The notes under the pieces are model-generated. The model worked only from the letters and a program-made list of their open reading frames with translations. It searched no databases and was not told where the DNA came from. Below are positions 24,202 through 33,273 of a stretch of DNA of 64,000 bases, one piece after another (the first letter of the stretch is position 1; each line of letters begins with the position of its first letter). This DNA comes from Bdellovibrio sp. SKB1291214 (GTDB taxonomy: Bacteria; Bdellovibrionota; Bdellovibrionia; Bdellovibrionales; Bdellovibrionaceae), in the NCBI RefSeq assembly GCF_002209355.2, contig NZ_CP106855.1:62001-126000 (forward strand), in the 5' to 3' direction. The position numbers and the translations under genes are program-made.

Positions 24202-26452
24202 AACCACTGCTCCAGTTAACATAAACTTTCGTACCGATACGCATGAACGAGTAAACAGCATTCGCCCCTGACGCCGTCGCATTTGCAGGAAGGAAATAGA
24301 AAGCGCCTGAACCGGCCGTGCCCGACAAAGTATCTGGAGATGTTTGAGCGAAGGTACATGAGCCCGAGAATGTCGTCGAAGCTGTCACTGCCAGAGTGTA
24401 CACACCACCATCACGCATATTCGAAAATGTCATCTGCGAACCGCAATTTGACGTTACGCTTTGAGTGTTGCCACGGCTCCAGTCGATCGTTGTCGTCGTG
24501 CCATTATCGTAGGATTTGCCGCGGATCGAACCATTTACTTCCAACTTGTCATTGATTGTCGATGATGTACCGATGCCAACGTTTCCGCCCGATGCGACGG
24601 TTATACGATCACTGCCGCCCGTTTCAATCTTGAAGTCGTAGGCGTCATTCGTTCCAACACTTGCAGCGGCACCAAAAGAATTTCCACCGTTTAACAAAAT
24701 ACCCGCACCCGTCAAAGTGGTCGCACCTGTACCACCATTGGCGATTGGTAAAGTTCCAGAAAATGAAGAAGCCACGATATTTGTTAATTGCGAGCCATCG
24801 ACAGCTGGCAATCTGTTCGCTGTATCCATCGCCACGATTTTACCAGTGGTGGTCCCCGTATCGACCACCAAGGAACCGGAACTTGTCGTCAAGCCCGTAC
24901 CGTATGCCAGGCCAATATTTGAACCAGTCACGTTCATCGGAGCCGTCGTACCAAGTACAGTATAAGTGCCGGCGCCTGTTCTTTGCACGATACCCGTGCC
25001 AGTTATCGTTGTTAAATCTGTCGCTGTCGGAGCTGCCCATTTTATTCCAGTTGATTGTGCAGAATCCACCATCAGCACATAACCATTTGTGGAGCCCACA
25101 GGTAAAGTCACATTATTCGTTCCATCGTGAGTAAGAATGCTTCCTTTTGTGGCCAAAGGAGAAAGCGCATCAAAAGCTGCAGTTTTGGTGGTTTGTCCCG
25201 TGCCGCCTTTAGCAATATCCAATATTCCCGAGATGGATGACGCCACAATATTCGTCAAGGCCGAGCCATCTATCGCGGGAAGCTTGCTTGCAGAATCAAG
25301 TTGTACGATTTGATTAGCACCCGTCCCTGCGTTTACTTTTGCAACACCGGCAGCAATAGTGATTCCAGAAACTGCGGCACTGGTATCGAACTGCACGACT
25401 CCTTTTGCTGAATAAGAAGAGTCTGTGGGTGAACCACCCGTTGCATCATCTGCCATCGTCCATTTCGAACCGTCATATTTAAGAATTTTGCCAGTTGATA
25501 TACCCGTGGTATCAACGGCAGCACCTTTAATTTTATCCACTGAAGTGGCACCTTGGGTTCCAGAGACATCACCAGACAACGAGCCCGAAAAATTCGTGGC
25601 CGTTGCCGCAGTGGTTGCAGACGAGGCGACGATCCCTGTTAAGGCCGAACCATCAACAGCTGGCAACTTACCAGTGCCATCGAGTTTGACGATTTGATTG
25701 GCTCCTGTGCCCGTATTTACGTGAGCGACTCCGTTGGTCACGACGATACCCGAAGTCGCAGCATTCGTTAGAAACTGCACCAAACCTTTAATAGAGTAAG
25801 AAGCATCGAAAGAAGAACCACCGCCGGCTGGCGTATCGCAGCCAAAAGCCGAGCCATTGTACGTCACGAATTGTCCTGTCGTACAACCCGTCAAATCAGT
25901 TTTGCGAACGTAATCAGTGGCAACCAGTCCACCTAACTTTTCTGCAGAGATCGCATTCGTTGCATACGGTACCGCGCGAATTTCTGATGCCGGCGTAATA
26001 TGGTTCCAACCAGAAGTTCCATTCGGATTAAATTGCACATCTAAAAAACGTCTGTCACTTGCTGACAAAAGGAATGTACCACCTTCCGCACAGGAAACGG
26101 TGCCGGAGTTGTTCATATAGTCATAGACTTTGGCGGAAGAATTGGGAAAGTTCGCAGTGCCTTCGCCTATCGCGACGTCAAATAAACCATCTGCAGACAA
26201 AGGCACAAGATCCTTTTGCTCGCGGAAGATTGTACAATTCGGATTTTTTCCACCTGCCTTATCAACCATGACTGAGAAACTAAAAGATGCCATGGTGAAA
26301 CCAGGACTGCCATTGGTGGAACTTAAAATACGTCCTTGATAGGAGAATGTAGTGGGAGATGCAGCTGCATTTGATACTAGAAACGGGCACAAAGAAGTGA
26401 ACAGAATCACGATTCGCATTTTACAGAATCTTGAAAATGTAAACGTCTTCAC
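24191..26452 (-). CDS. Tail-fibre-like adhesin of the Bdellovibrio MAT type
   Basis: A 753-residue exported protein. After the signal peptide (ending SNAAASP) an N-terminal domain begins TTFSYQGRILSS, as in Bdellovibrio mosaic adhesive trimer proteins. A long shaft follows with repeats such as GTGANQIVQLD, LPAIDGSALTNIVASS (three copies) and IAKGGTGQTT, all phage-tail-fibre-like. The C-terminal tip domain (about 640-753) contains TFSNMRDGGVYTLAV and ends YSFMRIGTKVYVNWSSGYAN. MAT fibres recognise prey surfaces. The GTG at 26452 follows GGAGG by 5 bases; an ATG at 26419 has no ribosome site. Trimeric assembly and prey binding are inference from the family. Confidence 0.78.
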   Translation of the reverse strand: MKTFTFSRFCKMRIVILFTSLCPFLVSNAAASPTTFSYQGRILSSTNGSPGFTMASFSFSVMVDKAGGKNPNCTIFREQKDLVPLSADGLFDVAIGEGTANFPNSSAKVYDYMNNSGTVSCAEGGTFLLSASDRRFLDVQFNPNGTSGWNHITPASEIRAVPYATNAISAEKLGGLVATDYVRKTDLTGCTTGQFVTYNGSAFGCDTPAGGGSSFDASYSIKGLVQFLTNAATSGIVVTNGVAHVNTGTGANQIVKLDGTGKLPAVDGSALTGIVASSATTAATATNFSGSLSGDVSGTQGATSVDKIKGAAVDTTGISTGKILKYDGSKWTMADDATGGSPTDSSYSAKGVVQFDTSAAVSGITIAAGVAKVNAGTGANQIVQLDSASKLPAIDGSALTNIVASSISGILDIAKGGTGQTTKTAAFDALSPLATKGSILTHDGTNNVTLPVGSTNGYVLMVDSAQSTGIKWAAPTATDLTTITGTGIVQRTGAGTYTVLGTTAPMNVTGSNIGLAYGTGLTTSSGSLVVDTGTTTGKIVAMDTANRLPAVDGSQLTNIVASSFSGTLPIANGGTGATTLTGAGILLNGGNSFGAAASVGTNDAYDFKIETGGSDRITVASGGNVGIGTSSTINDKLEVNGSIRGKSYDNGTTTTIDWSRGNTQSVTSNCGSQMTFSNMRDGGVYTLAVTASTTFSGSCTFAQTSPDTLSGTAGSGAFYFLPANATASGANAVYSFMRIGTKVYVNWSSGYAN

Positions 26453-26716
26453 AGGGGCCTCCACGAACATACCGAATTAAACTTTCACCCATATAATTCG
26501 GAAGGCCTTTGAATATTCTAGAGATTTTCCACAGATACAGAACTCAGATTCACTGGGAACACACTGTGGACAGATTCATTTTGAGCGAAGAGTCCGAATC
26601 AAAAACAGAACAAACGACTGTTTCATTGTTTATGTTTAATGCCGTGGGGGTACGCTGCATGGAGGATGAATTTCATTTTTTCGAATGATTCCGAACGACA
26701 ATGCGAGTGTTCAATT

Positions 26717-27163
26717 TCACAGAGTGTAGGACTGTTGGACTTGCAGAAGTGCTGTGCACATAGCTTCCTTCTGAGTTTCCGAGGAAACGGTTTTTGTTTC
26801 TGACTGACAGAAAAGATTTAGGCAAGACTGAATTACGAACTCCCCGTTAGGATCATTTTGCAAAGAGGAAGGCACAGTGCACGCCTTCCACGCTTTCGCT
26901 AAAAGAGTTTTTTCATCGCCCAATGGATCCACTGAGGGAGTTTTTCTCTTTTTATAGCTAACGTCTTGGGATGCCGGCGGAGCAACGCTGTCTGCTGTGT
27001 CAGGGGAAGACTGAGTCGAAGCAAAATCTGTCGAACCGCTTGAAACAAATGTCGAACTTCCACCAAGTAGGTTGTCGGTTCCAAGCTTTGCGCAGTTTTG
27101 ATATCCGAGAAGTATCATTGGTGTTCCAATTAATAACGCCAACTTACTGATTGAACGCTTCAT
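26717..27163 (-). CDS. Small exported protein, possible lipoprotein
   Basis: A 148-residue protein with a signal sequence (KLALLIGTPMILLGYQNCAK). Cys24 is where a lipobox Cys would be, but the residues before it (GYQN) are not a canonical lipobox, so lipidation is uncertain. The body is Ser/Thr/Asp-rich, then a Cys-containing helical end (CTVPSS, SCLNLFCQS, AMCTALLQ) that could hold two disulfides. ATG 27163 has GGAGGG immediately ahead. No family recognised; single gene. Confidence 0.65.
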   Translation of the reverse strand: MKRSISKLALLIGTPMILLGYQNCAKLGTDNLLGGSSTFVSSGSTDFASTQSSPDTADSVAPPASQDVSYKKRKTPSVDPLGDEKTLLAKAWKACTVPSSLQNDPNGEFVIQSCLNLFCQSETKTVSSETQKEAMCTALLQVQQSYTL

Positions 27164-27332
27164 CCACCCTCCAAGCGACGAAATGTTTTCGATGCAAATC
27201 CAGTGCACAGGATAAAATCAAGTCACCGTATCTTATTTTGCAGAACGCCTGTTGAAGCTTTTAAATTCGCTTAGATTATCGACAGCACTTTCACCTCCGT
27301 TCAGAGGTATTCGCAACTGGGGGAGCGTCTTA

Positions 27333-27389
27333 ATGACGAAACAAACAGCCTTGTCAGCCCCGTTTCACAATTTCAAGGGCAAAGATTGA
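27333..27389 (+). CDS. Possible 18-residue micropeptide
   Basis: ATG with a strong ribosome site (GGGGGAG, 7-base spacing) opens an 18-codon frame (MTKQTALSAPFHNFKGKD) whose TGA overlaps a second ATG in the TGATG arrangement; that second frame (27389-27460, 23 codons) runs into the end of the opposite-strand gene. The good ribosome site and overlap suggest a translated leader, but nothing lies downstream on this strand. No family. Very uncertain. Confidence 0.2.
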   Translation: MTKQTALSAPFHNFKGKD

Positions 27390-27428
27390 TGAAGTTGTCG
27401 ACGAATCAATTTGAGACTAGGTTGAAAC

Positions 27429-28187
27429 TTACTCGCTCGTTTCAGCTTCGCGAGCATTGACGTCGGTCAAAGGGTAAAGCTGCATACTTAGATTATAAAC
27501 TTCGGTTTTAGGCCCGTCCTCTAGCAACAAACACATCTTACGACGGAATTGTGTCAGCATTTGTTTGGCTTCTTCGATCTTATTTACGTTGATCGGCATC
27601 GTGATATTACCAAAGTGACGTTTGGCCGGAGACACAGACCGCAAAGCCTCTTCGGACTTTCTTAAAGCAGCCACATGGTGTTCAACGATGGCGGAGCTAG
27701 GAATTTCGGTTGTCGTCGTTAATTGCGCTGGAATGCGCACCCAACGGCCATTTTTCATCTTGATGACACCTTGGGATTCCAACAGGTTCATGCACTCTTC
27801 AGTTTTTTCAATCGTCAAAGCCAATCGTTTCGCAATCCACTCTATAGAACTCTCGAAATCATCTGTCTTGATCAAGTTCAAGATCGCATAGGGCTCCCAA
27901 CTTGTAATCAAACGGAGCTCTTGATTTTCCAAAACCTTTTGGAAGTTCATGCGTTTCGCACGAACCGTAACGAAACTAGAAAGAGTGCCTTGTTCTTCTT
28001 GCGTTAGACTGAGGCCGTAACCGATCCTGTTCGAGTAATGATCACTTAAAGGACGGCGTTCGTGAAAGATTTCATTCAAACGTCCTGGAGAAATACCCGC
28101 CTTTTGAGCCAAAGCGCGCATGGAAAAACGTGGATTTTTCTTTTGCAGCTCTTCTAATTTCTGGCTTAAAAAGTGGTTTAAAGTCAT
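27429..28187 (-). CDS. TIGR02147/DUF4423 family regulator
   Basis: A 252-residue protein. The N-terminal quarter is a helix-turn-helix (FSMRALAQKAGISPGRLNEI, then RRPLSDHYSNRIGYGLSLT). The middle and C-terminal parts follow the TIGR02147 pattern: a second winged-helix-like section (ESSIEWIAKRLALTIEKTEEC) and the NITMPINVNKIEEAKQMLTQ segment. The family is expanded in Bdellovibrio and Fibrobacter; its function is not settled, but DNA binding is likely. ATG 28187 has GAGGAC ahead. It lies 32 bases after a paralogue, so the two are probably one operon. Confidence 0.88.
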   Translation of the reverse strand: MTLNHFLSQKLEELQKKNPRFSMRALAQKAGISPGRLNEIFHERRPLSDHYSNRIGYGLSLTQEEQGTLSSFVTVRAKRMNFQKVLENQELRLITSWEPYAILNLIKTDDFESSIEWIAKRLALTIEKTEECMNLLESQGVIKMKNGRWVRIPAQLTTTTEIPSSAIVEHHVAALRKSEEALRSVSPAKRHFGNITMPINVNKIEEAKQMLTQFRRKMCLLLEDGPKTEVYNLSMQLYPLTDVNAREAETSE

Positions 28188-28219
28188 GTGTCCTCGTCTC
28201 AGCACATTAACTTAGCTCT

Positions 28220-29050
28220 TTAAACTTTATCAAGTTCAACGCGCGGCGACTCTGCCAGATTCGCTCCAGTAGCGGTCGTCGACGACTTTTCAGGAATCGA
28301 AAGTGGGAACATTTGAATATTCAAAGAGTACACTTCACTCTGCGTCCCTTGCTGCAGCAGACGCAAAATTCGGCCACGGAATCTTTCAATCATACGCTCA
28401 GCCACGGGGATCTGCTGCGGATTCACTGTCAGCGTGACACCCGTGTAACTGGAGTTCACTTCAAGGTCCATTGCTTGACCGGCTTTTTCCAAATGCTTTC
28501 TATAGTATTCGCGGCTTTCTGGATTTGCGCATTCGTAAGACGTGATTAGACGACGATGAACGATTTCCAGGCCTCGCTCCTCGTGACGAACCAGCTCCAT
28601 GCGCTCGAGATTTGTAATCGCTTGCTCGACCGCCTCCGGAGTCAATCCCAAACGCTCACCAATCCATTTCACATCATCATTGCCGTTAGAAATTCTAAGC
28701 AAATTCAAAATTGCGTATTCTTCCCAGCCCCCCATTAAGTGGCCACTTTTCACCCCTAGCACTCGGTCTGAATTAAAGCGCCGAGATGTGACGGAAATGT
28801 ATGAGCGAAGTTGCTGGCGCTCGTCTTGATTCAATCCCAAACCGGTCGAGATCTTTTCAAAATAGAACTCACTCAAAGGACGCTTGCCACGAATAAGTTC
28901 GCTTAAGCGACCTGGTGTGATGCCGATTTTGTAAGCAACCATGCGTAGGGAAATACGGCGGTTGGTCTTACGGAGTTCTTCGAATTTGTTCATCATGAAT
29001 TCTGTAATAGTCTGGTTTTGCATGAACACAGTATTCGACCAAGAGGTCAT
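28220..29050 (-). CDS. TIGR02147/DUF4423 family regulator (paralogue)
   Basis: About 276 residues and the paralogue of the downstream gene. Both share the same order: helix-turn-helix (ISLRMVAYKIGITPGRLSEL, RGKRPLSEFYFEKISTGLGL), a second DNA-binding-like region (VKWIGERLGLTPEAVEQAIT) and a C-terminal part with VTLTVNPQQIPVAERMIERF. The start is unclear: ATG 29050 and ATG 29023 both lack a ribosome site, and the paralogue's N terminus aligns with the latter. It is divergent from the protein kinase gene, so it may control it. Confidence 0.85.
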   Translation of the reverse strand: MTSWSNTVFMQNQTITEFMMNKFEELRKTNRRISLRMVAYKIGITPGRLSELIRGKRPLSEFYFEKISTGLGLNQDERQQLRSYISVTSRRFNSDRVLGVKSGHLMGGWEEYAILNLLRISNGNDDVKWIGERLGLTPEAVEQAITNLERMELVRHEERGLEIVHRRLITSYECANPESREYYRKHLEKAGQAMDLEVNSSYTGVTLTVNPQQIPVAERMIERFRGRILRLLQQGTQSEVYSLNIQMFPLSIPEKSSTTATGANLAESPRVELDKV

Positions 29051-29192
29051 TTTAATCCATACATATCGATAGGTTACGCTCACTAAGCGCTCCCTCAACT
29101 GTATCACGGGAACATCATTTCCCATTATGGAACGGTATTTAAATTCTTATTTATAATGAGAGGCCCGAAAAAAACCGAAAAGTTCCATAGGC

Positions 29193-30737
29193 ATGACAAC
29201 TCAAAAAAGAATAGGACCATTCCAGATTATCAAGCGTATCGCTGAGGGCGGTATGGCTGAAGTCTATTTGGGAAAATCAGAATCGCGATTCGGCGTCAGC
29301 AAGCTTGTCGCTATCAAAACCACGTTGCCTGTGGGACAAACAGACGAAAAAAATGCCGAGATTTTTAAAGAGATGTTCTTTAAAGAAATTCGTGTCAGCG
29401 CCAATCTTAATCATCAAAACATCGTAAAAATCTACGACTTTGGCGAGCACGAAAGTCGCGCCTATATGGTCATGGAGTACATCCACGGCGTAACGTTGCG
29501 CGACTTGATGGCCTATCACCGCGAAATTGAAAAACCACTGAATACAGCTTTCATTCTGTACATCATTCATCAAGTGGCCCTTGCTCTGGGGTACGCCTTC
29601 CATTCCGTGGATCCGCAGACGGGATCAAAACTGAAACTGATTCATCGAGACATCAGCCCCCACAACATTCTGATTTCTTTTGAAGGGGAAGTTAAAATTA
29701 TCGACTTCGGAATTGCGAAAGCATCTCGAGATAAAGAACTTACGCAGTTAGGTTTGGTTAAGGGCAAAGTCGCCTATATGAGCCCGGAACAAATCAAACA
29801 TGAAGACTTAGATCAACGCACGGATATCTTTTCCCTGGGCATTGTTTTCTGGGAACTGCTTTCAAACATGCGCTTCTTTGCCGCAAGCACCGTGGGTGAA
29901 ATCAAAAATGCGATTAAACTGTATGATGTTGCCCATCTTTCGACTTCAGCCATTAAGGACCGCTCGCCGGAGTTGCGAAATTTGCTGACGAAAATGCTGA
30001 ATCAAAATCCCGAACGTCGTATCGACGATGCCAATGATGTTGCCCGCCTGGTGGGTACTTTATTATCGGTCAAGCATCCTGATTTTTCTGCATTGGCATT
30101 TGCTGAATACCTGAAAGATGTTTTCGCGGTCACATACAAAGACACGATGGCGGAGATTAAAAAGTTCGTCCTTGAAGACGATCAAACCATGACTATTAGT
30201 ACGACAGCTACCGCCGAGGAAGTGATGTCAATGCTGACTCACGAAACGGAATCAGGCACTAAAACTGGTACCGGCACCGGTAATACCGCACTGACTTTGA
30301 GAGGCATCACAGTGCCACCTCTGCCCGTCACTTTAAATCCTCCGCCACCTCCCAAGGTCGACCCAAGCACATGGGAGAACCCACAGCCTATTATTCGTAA
30401 TTTTGGTAAACCCCAACCTCAGGCGCCGAATATCAAATTCGGAAACGCTTTGATGGGAGCACTGGGTATTGCTGTGGTGCTGACTGTGGGATTGCTATTA
30501 GGAAAATCAAATCTGGAAGGACAAAAAGTCGCCGCTAAAAACCAAGTGCAAGTTCCGACTTTGACACCAATCCAGGTGCGCAGACCAGCTCAGCAACAAA
30601 TGGTTTTACCGGCTCCGCCAAGCCCATTTAAAAAACCGCCGACAGTCACAAAACGAATGCCCAAGAAAAAACGTTACCCGGCGGCGACTCGAACTCAAGA
30701 CATCACCACGTCCACTCCAGCTCCGGTCAAAAAATAA
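29193..30737 (+). CDS. Hanks-type serine/threonine protein kinase
   Basis: A 514-residue membrane kinase. The N-terminal kinase domain (about 6-285) has the glycine loop AEGGMAEVYLGKS, the catalytic loop HRDISPHN (Asp153), IIDFGIAKAS and YMSPEQIK. A Pro-rich juxtamembrane part (about 365-415) leads to one membrane helix (about 418-438, MGALGIAVVLTVGLLLG), and a basic Pro-rich periplasmic tail with no PASTA domain. The activation loop contains Thr residues (ELTQLG). Convergent with the FHA-GGDEF gene whose N-terminal tail holds candidate phospho-threonines. Divergent from the TIGR02147 pair. Confidence 0.95.
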   Translation: MTTQKRIGPFQIIKRIAEGGMAEVYLGKSESRFGVSKLVAIKTTLPVGQTDEKNAEIFKEMFFKEIRVSANLNHQNIVKIYDFGEHESRAYMVMEYIHGVTLRDLMAYHREIEKPLNTAFILYIIHQVALALGYAFHSVDPQTGSKLKLIHRDISPHNILISFEGEVKIIDFGIAKASRDKELTQLGLVKGKVAYMSPEQIKHEDLDQRTDIFSLGIVFWELLSNMRFFAASTVGEIKNAIKLYDVAHLSTSAIKDRSPELRNLLTKMLNQNPERRIDDANDVARLVGTLLSVKHPDFSALAFAEYLKDVFAVTYKDTMAEIKKFVLEDDQTMTISTTATAEEVMSMLTHETESGTKTGTGTGNTALTLRGITVPPLPVTLNPPPPPKVDPSTWENPQPIIRNFGKPQPQAPNIKFGNALMGALGIAVVLTVGLLLGKSNLEGQKVAAKNQVQVPTLTPIQVRRPAQQQMVLPAPPSPFKKPPTVTKRMPKKKRYPAATRTQDITTSTPAPVKK

Positions 30738-30738
30738 A

Positions 30739-30763
30739 AAACCCGGCTCATCACCGGGTTTTG
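30739..30763. terminator. Terminator between kinase and cyclase genes
   Basis: AACCCGG and CCGGGTT pair around CTCATCA, with an A run to the left and TTTTG to the right, between two convergent genes; it may serve both. Confidence 0.8.
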
Positions 30764-30781
30764 CATTTTAAGTCTTAATTT

Positions 30782-31714
30782 CTAAGGAGCAACGGTCACT
30801 CTGTTTCGTCCACCTTGTTTTGATTGGTACAAGGCTTTATCCGCGCGATCATACAACTGAGTCCACTCTGTCTCCGCTGCGTATTTCGTCGCAACTCCGA
30901 CCGAGATCGTCACTGGAATCTTTTTACCTTCGAAAACAAAATCATTAGATTCAATAGTGTGACGAATGCGCTCGCCTACTTCCGCAGCCACTTTATCGTT
31001 GGAGCCCGCAAGCAGCAGAACAAATTCTTCTCCGCCATAGCGAGCAAAGAAATCATTCGCACGAATCAATTTCATGATCACGATACGGCAAAGTTCTTTC
31101 AGAACATAGTCACCACCTGGATGGCCATAACCGTCGTTGATCTTTTTAAAATGGTCGATATCGAAAGTGACAAGGCTTAGTGGCTCGTTCAAAACTTCAG
31201 AACGCTTCATCGCTTCAGGGCCTTTTTCGATCAAGGCGCCTTTCGAGTGAGCTCCGGTCAATGCATCCTTTTGAGCGCGTTCATACAAAGCCGAAGTACT
31301 CATCGCTTCCAAACTGCCTTTTTCAAGGAATTTAAAAATCACGTTACCGGTTTTGATTTGATCGTTGTTTTTAAGCAGGCACGATGCCAACGGTGGGATA
31401 GTTTGACCATTCACCACCGTCTTATTCGTTGAACCCAGATCGATCACGGAAACTTCACTGCCATTCACTGCAAATTTCGCATGCGAACGACTGAGTGATT
31501 TATCGTCGATATAAACTTGGCTTTCAACAGAGCGACCAATTGTGATGTCGTTTGCTGTGATAGGATATTGCTTTCCAACGTAACCCGGAGGTCCGATCAA
31601 TACGAGAACTGCAGGGGGAACATCGTCCGCCTCACGCAATTTACCTTTGAAGGTATCACTCGCAACAATACTGGTTTTTTCTAAATTATCAGAAGAATCG
31701 TCATTATGAGCCAT
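30782..31714 (-). CDS. dgcB: FHA-GGDEF diguanylate cyclase, DgcB-like
   Basis: A 310-residue cytoplasmic enzyme making cyclic di-GMP. A polar N-terminal tail (MAHNDDSSDNLEKTSIVASD, with Thr14 and Thr21) precedes an FHA phospho-threonine-binding domain (about 37-118; GRSVESQ, SRSHAKF, GSTNKTVVNG). The GGDEF domain ends the protein with the active-site GGEEF and an inhibitory RxxD site (RAND) exactly five residues ahead, so product inhibition is possible. B. bacteriovorus DgcB has this layout, its FHA binds the phosphorylated tail, and it is needed for prey invasion. ATG 31714 is used; a TTG at 31750 is the alternative. Neither has a strong ribosome site. Confidence 0.93.
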   Translation of the reverse strand: MAHNDDSSDNLEKTSIVASDTFKGKLREADDVPPAVLVLIGPPGYVGKQYPITANDITIGRSVESQVYIDDKSLSRSHAKFAVNGSEVSVIDLGSTNKTVVNGQTIPPLASCLLKNNDQIKTGNVIFKFLEKGSLEAMSTSALYERAQKDALTGAHSKGALIEKGPEAMKRSEVLNEPLSLVTFDIDHFKKINDGYGHPGGDYVLKELCRIVIMKLIRANDFFARYGGEEFVLLLAGSNDKVAAEVGERIRHTIESNDFVFEGKKIPVTISVGVATKYAAETEWTQLYDRADKALYQSKQGGRNRVTVAP

Positions 31715-31758
31715 GACGATAATTATAGGTAAGAGAGCGATTTGTGACAATGAACCAT

Positions 31759-31784
31759 GTATGAGCCCGACTTTGGATCGGGCT
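31759..31784. terminator. Weak terminator-like hairpin after lamB
   Basis: GAGCCCGA and TCGGGCTC are perfect arms around CTTTGGA, between the lamB stop and the cyclase start on the minus strand. There is no U run after it, so it may only be a stabilising stem. Confidence 0.45.
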
Positions 31785-31830
31785 CATGTGTTTAACACTT
31801 CGGCGAAACCGACATAATAGTGTCTCGGTA

Positions 31831-33183
31831 TTAGAACCAGACTTCGTACTGGTAACCGATATTCATTCCGTTCGATTTGTCCGCGAAAGTAGGAGCACTT
31901 GCACCAATACGGGTGTCGCCTTGATTTGCGTCGTTCCAGAATGAGTAAGAAACGTACGCACGCATCACAGGACGGCCCCAGATACTCTTTTTAAATGAAA
32001 GTTGAGGAGCGATAGCAATGCGGCCCAAATCGCGAACGCCAACATACGGCCCCGTCGTTCCGCCATTCACTCGTTCAGATTGATCTTCGTAACGAGTGTA
32101 ACCAAGCTCCGTCGCTAACTGAAATCTATCCGTGAAATAGTAAATGGGGCGAACGCCAAAGCCTTGCCACTGAACCACGTTGTCTGAATCTTTACCATTG
32201 CTACCATAACTTGCAGCTGCACCCAAAAAGATCGCCCAATTATCAACAACGTCCATGGTCCAATCTTCTACCAAACGAACATTCCACGCTTTGTTTTGAG
32301 TGTTCGTAGAATCAACGGCACTGCTGCCATAAACATTGAAGTCTTTCATAGCGCCTTGACCGAACTCAAGAGCGGCCTTGTTGTAACCAGAGAAAGCTTT
32401 ACCTTCTAATTTTGTCGCCAGAACGTAACCATTGGTGTTTTCAAATGTAGTCGTTGTTCCTCCGACAGTGTTAGTGCTGCCTTTCGCCCACGCATAGACA
32501 CCCCAGAAGCTGATGGTTTGTTCTGCAAAAACTGGAATTGTCGAGTAACGGATATCCCAGATATTCAAAACAGGACGACCGATAGAGGTTGTTGCAAACT
32601 CTTCGTTTGACTGAAGCAAGTTCGCGATCGCTAATTTACCGGGTCCGACTGGGATAGCTTCAAGACCAGCACCTACACCTGCCATCTCTGCATAGTAGTA
32701 CCAATCGAAGATGTATAAATCGATATCCCGGTAAAATCTTTTACCAACCCAGTATTCTATCGGATTGCCATCTAAACCCCCGGCTTTTACGTAAGCTTCG
32801 ATTTCTGATTTAGGAACGCTGAATGTAACGGTGGATGAAGGAGTACCGCCCGAAGTATCAATCGTTTGACTTTGTTTCGCCGATTCCCATTGACGTAAAC
32901 CGTCAGAACTATACGCATAGCGTAGTTGCGTTCTAAAAAATGAAGAGTCGCCCGCATCCGGTTTTTTGTGGTGGAACACGAAACCCAATTCCGTATAGAA
33001 ATCGCATTCATTTCCTAAACGTAGGAAATTACCGGGCATTCCGCTGTTGCGGAAGCACTCCATTTTACCACCCTCTTGATTGACGCCAGAACCACCACGC
33101 AAGTAAGTCGTAAAGTCTGCCTCGAGAGCAAGCGCGTTATTAGATGCGAACACGATCGTAAGAACCCAAAAGATTATTTTCAT
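31831..33183 (-). CDS. lamB: Maltoporin (LamB family)
   Basis: A 450-residue outer-membrane porin for maltodextrins. After the signal peptide (WVLTIVFASNNALA) the sequence follows LamB: ADFTTYLRGGSGVNQ, then RLGNECDFYTELGF, which matches the RLGNECETYAEL block of E. coli LamB. The barrel strands and the final GYQYEVWF with terminal Phe are as expected. Start ATG 33183 has AAGGAAT ahead. It is divergent from the pullulanase gene across a 90-bp region and is the entry point for the alpha-glucan locus. It would pass maltodextrins into the periplasm. Confidence 0.93.
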   Translation of the reverse strand: MKIIFWVLTIVFASNNALALEADFTTYLRGGSGVNQEGGKMECFRNSGMPGNFLRLGNECDFYTELGFVFHHKKPDAGDSSFFRTQLRYAYSSDGLRQWESAKQSQTIDTSGGTPSSTVTFSVPKSEIEAYVKAGGLDGNPIEYWVGKRFYRDIDLYIFDWYYYAEMAGVGAGLEAIPVGPGKLAIANLLQSNEEFATTSIGRPVLNIWDIRYSTIPVFAEQTISFWGVYAWAKGSTNTVGGTTTTFENTNGYVLATKLEGKAFSGYNKAALEFGQGAMKDFNVYGSSAVDSTNTQNKAWNVRLVEDWTMDVVDNWAIFLGAAASYGSNGKDSDNVVQWQGFGVRPIYYFTDRFQLATELGYTRYEDQSERVNGGTTGPYVGVRDLGRIAIAPQLSFKKSIWGRPVMRAYVSYSFWNDANQGDTRIGASAPTFADKSNGMNIGYQYEVWF

Positions 33184-33273
33184 ACCCAATTCCTTGAAAA
33201 ACCCGAGCATCACCCATAAAGTCCCGCCCTGACCAGACCTAATGCATGGAATTAGCAAAAATAAGGGGATACT

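Noticed and set aside
24661-25134. A 157-codon frame antisense to the fibre gene
   Set aside because: Repeat-rich sequence creates open frames in other phases; no family or start site.
29108-29123. GGGAA-CATCAT-TTCCC as a regulator site
   Set aside because: Five-base arms are too short to separate from chance; kept only as a possible target for the TIGR02147 pair.
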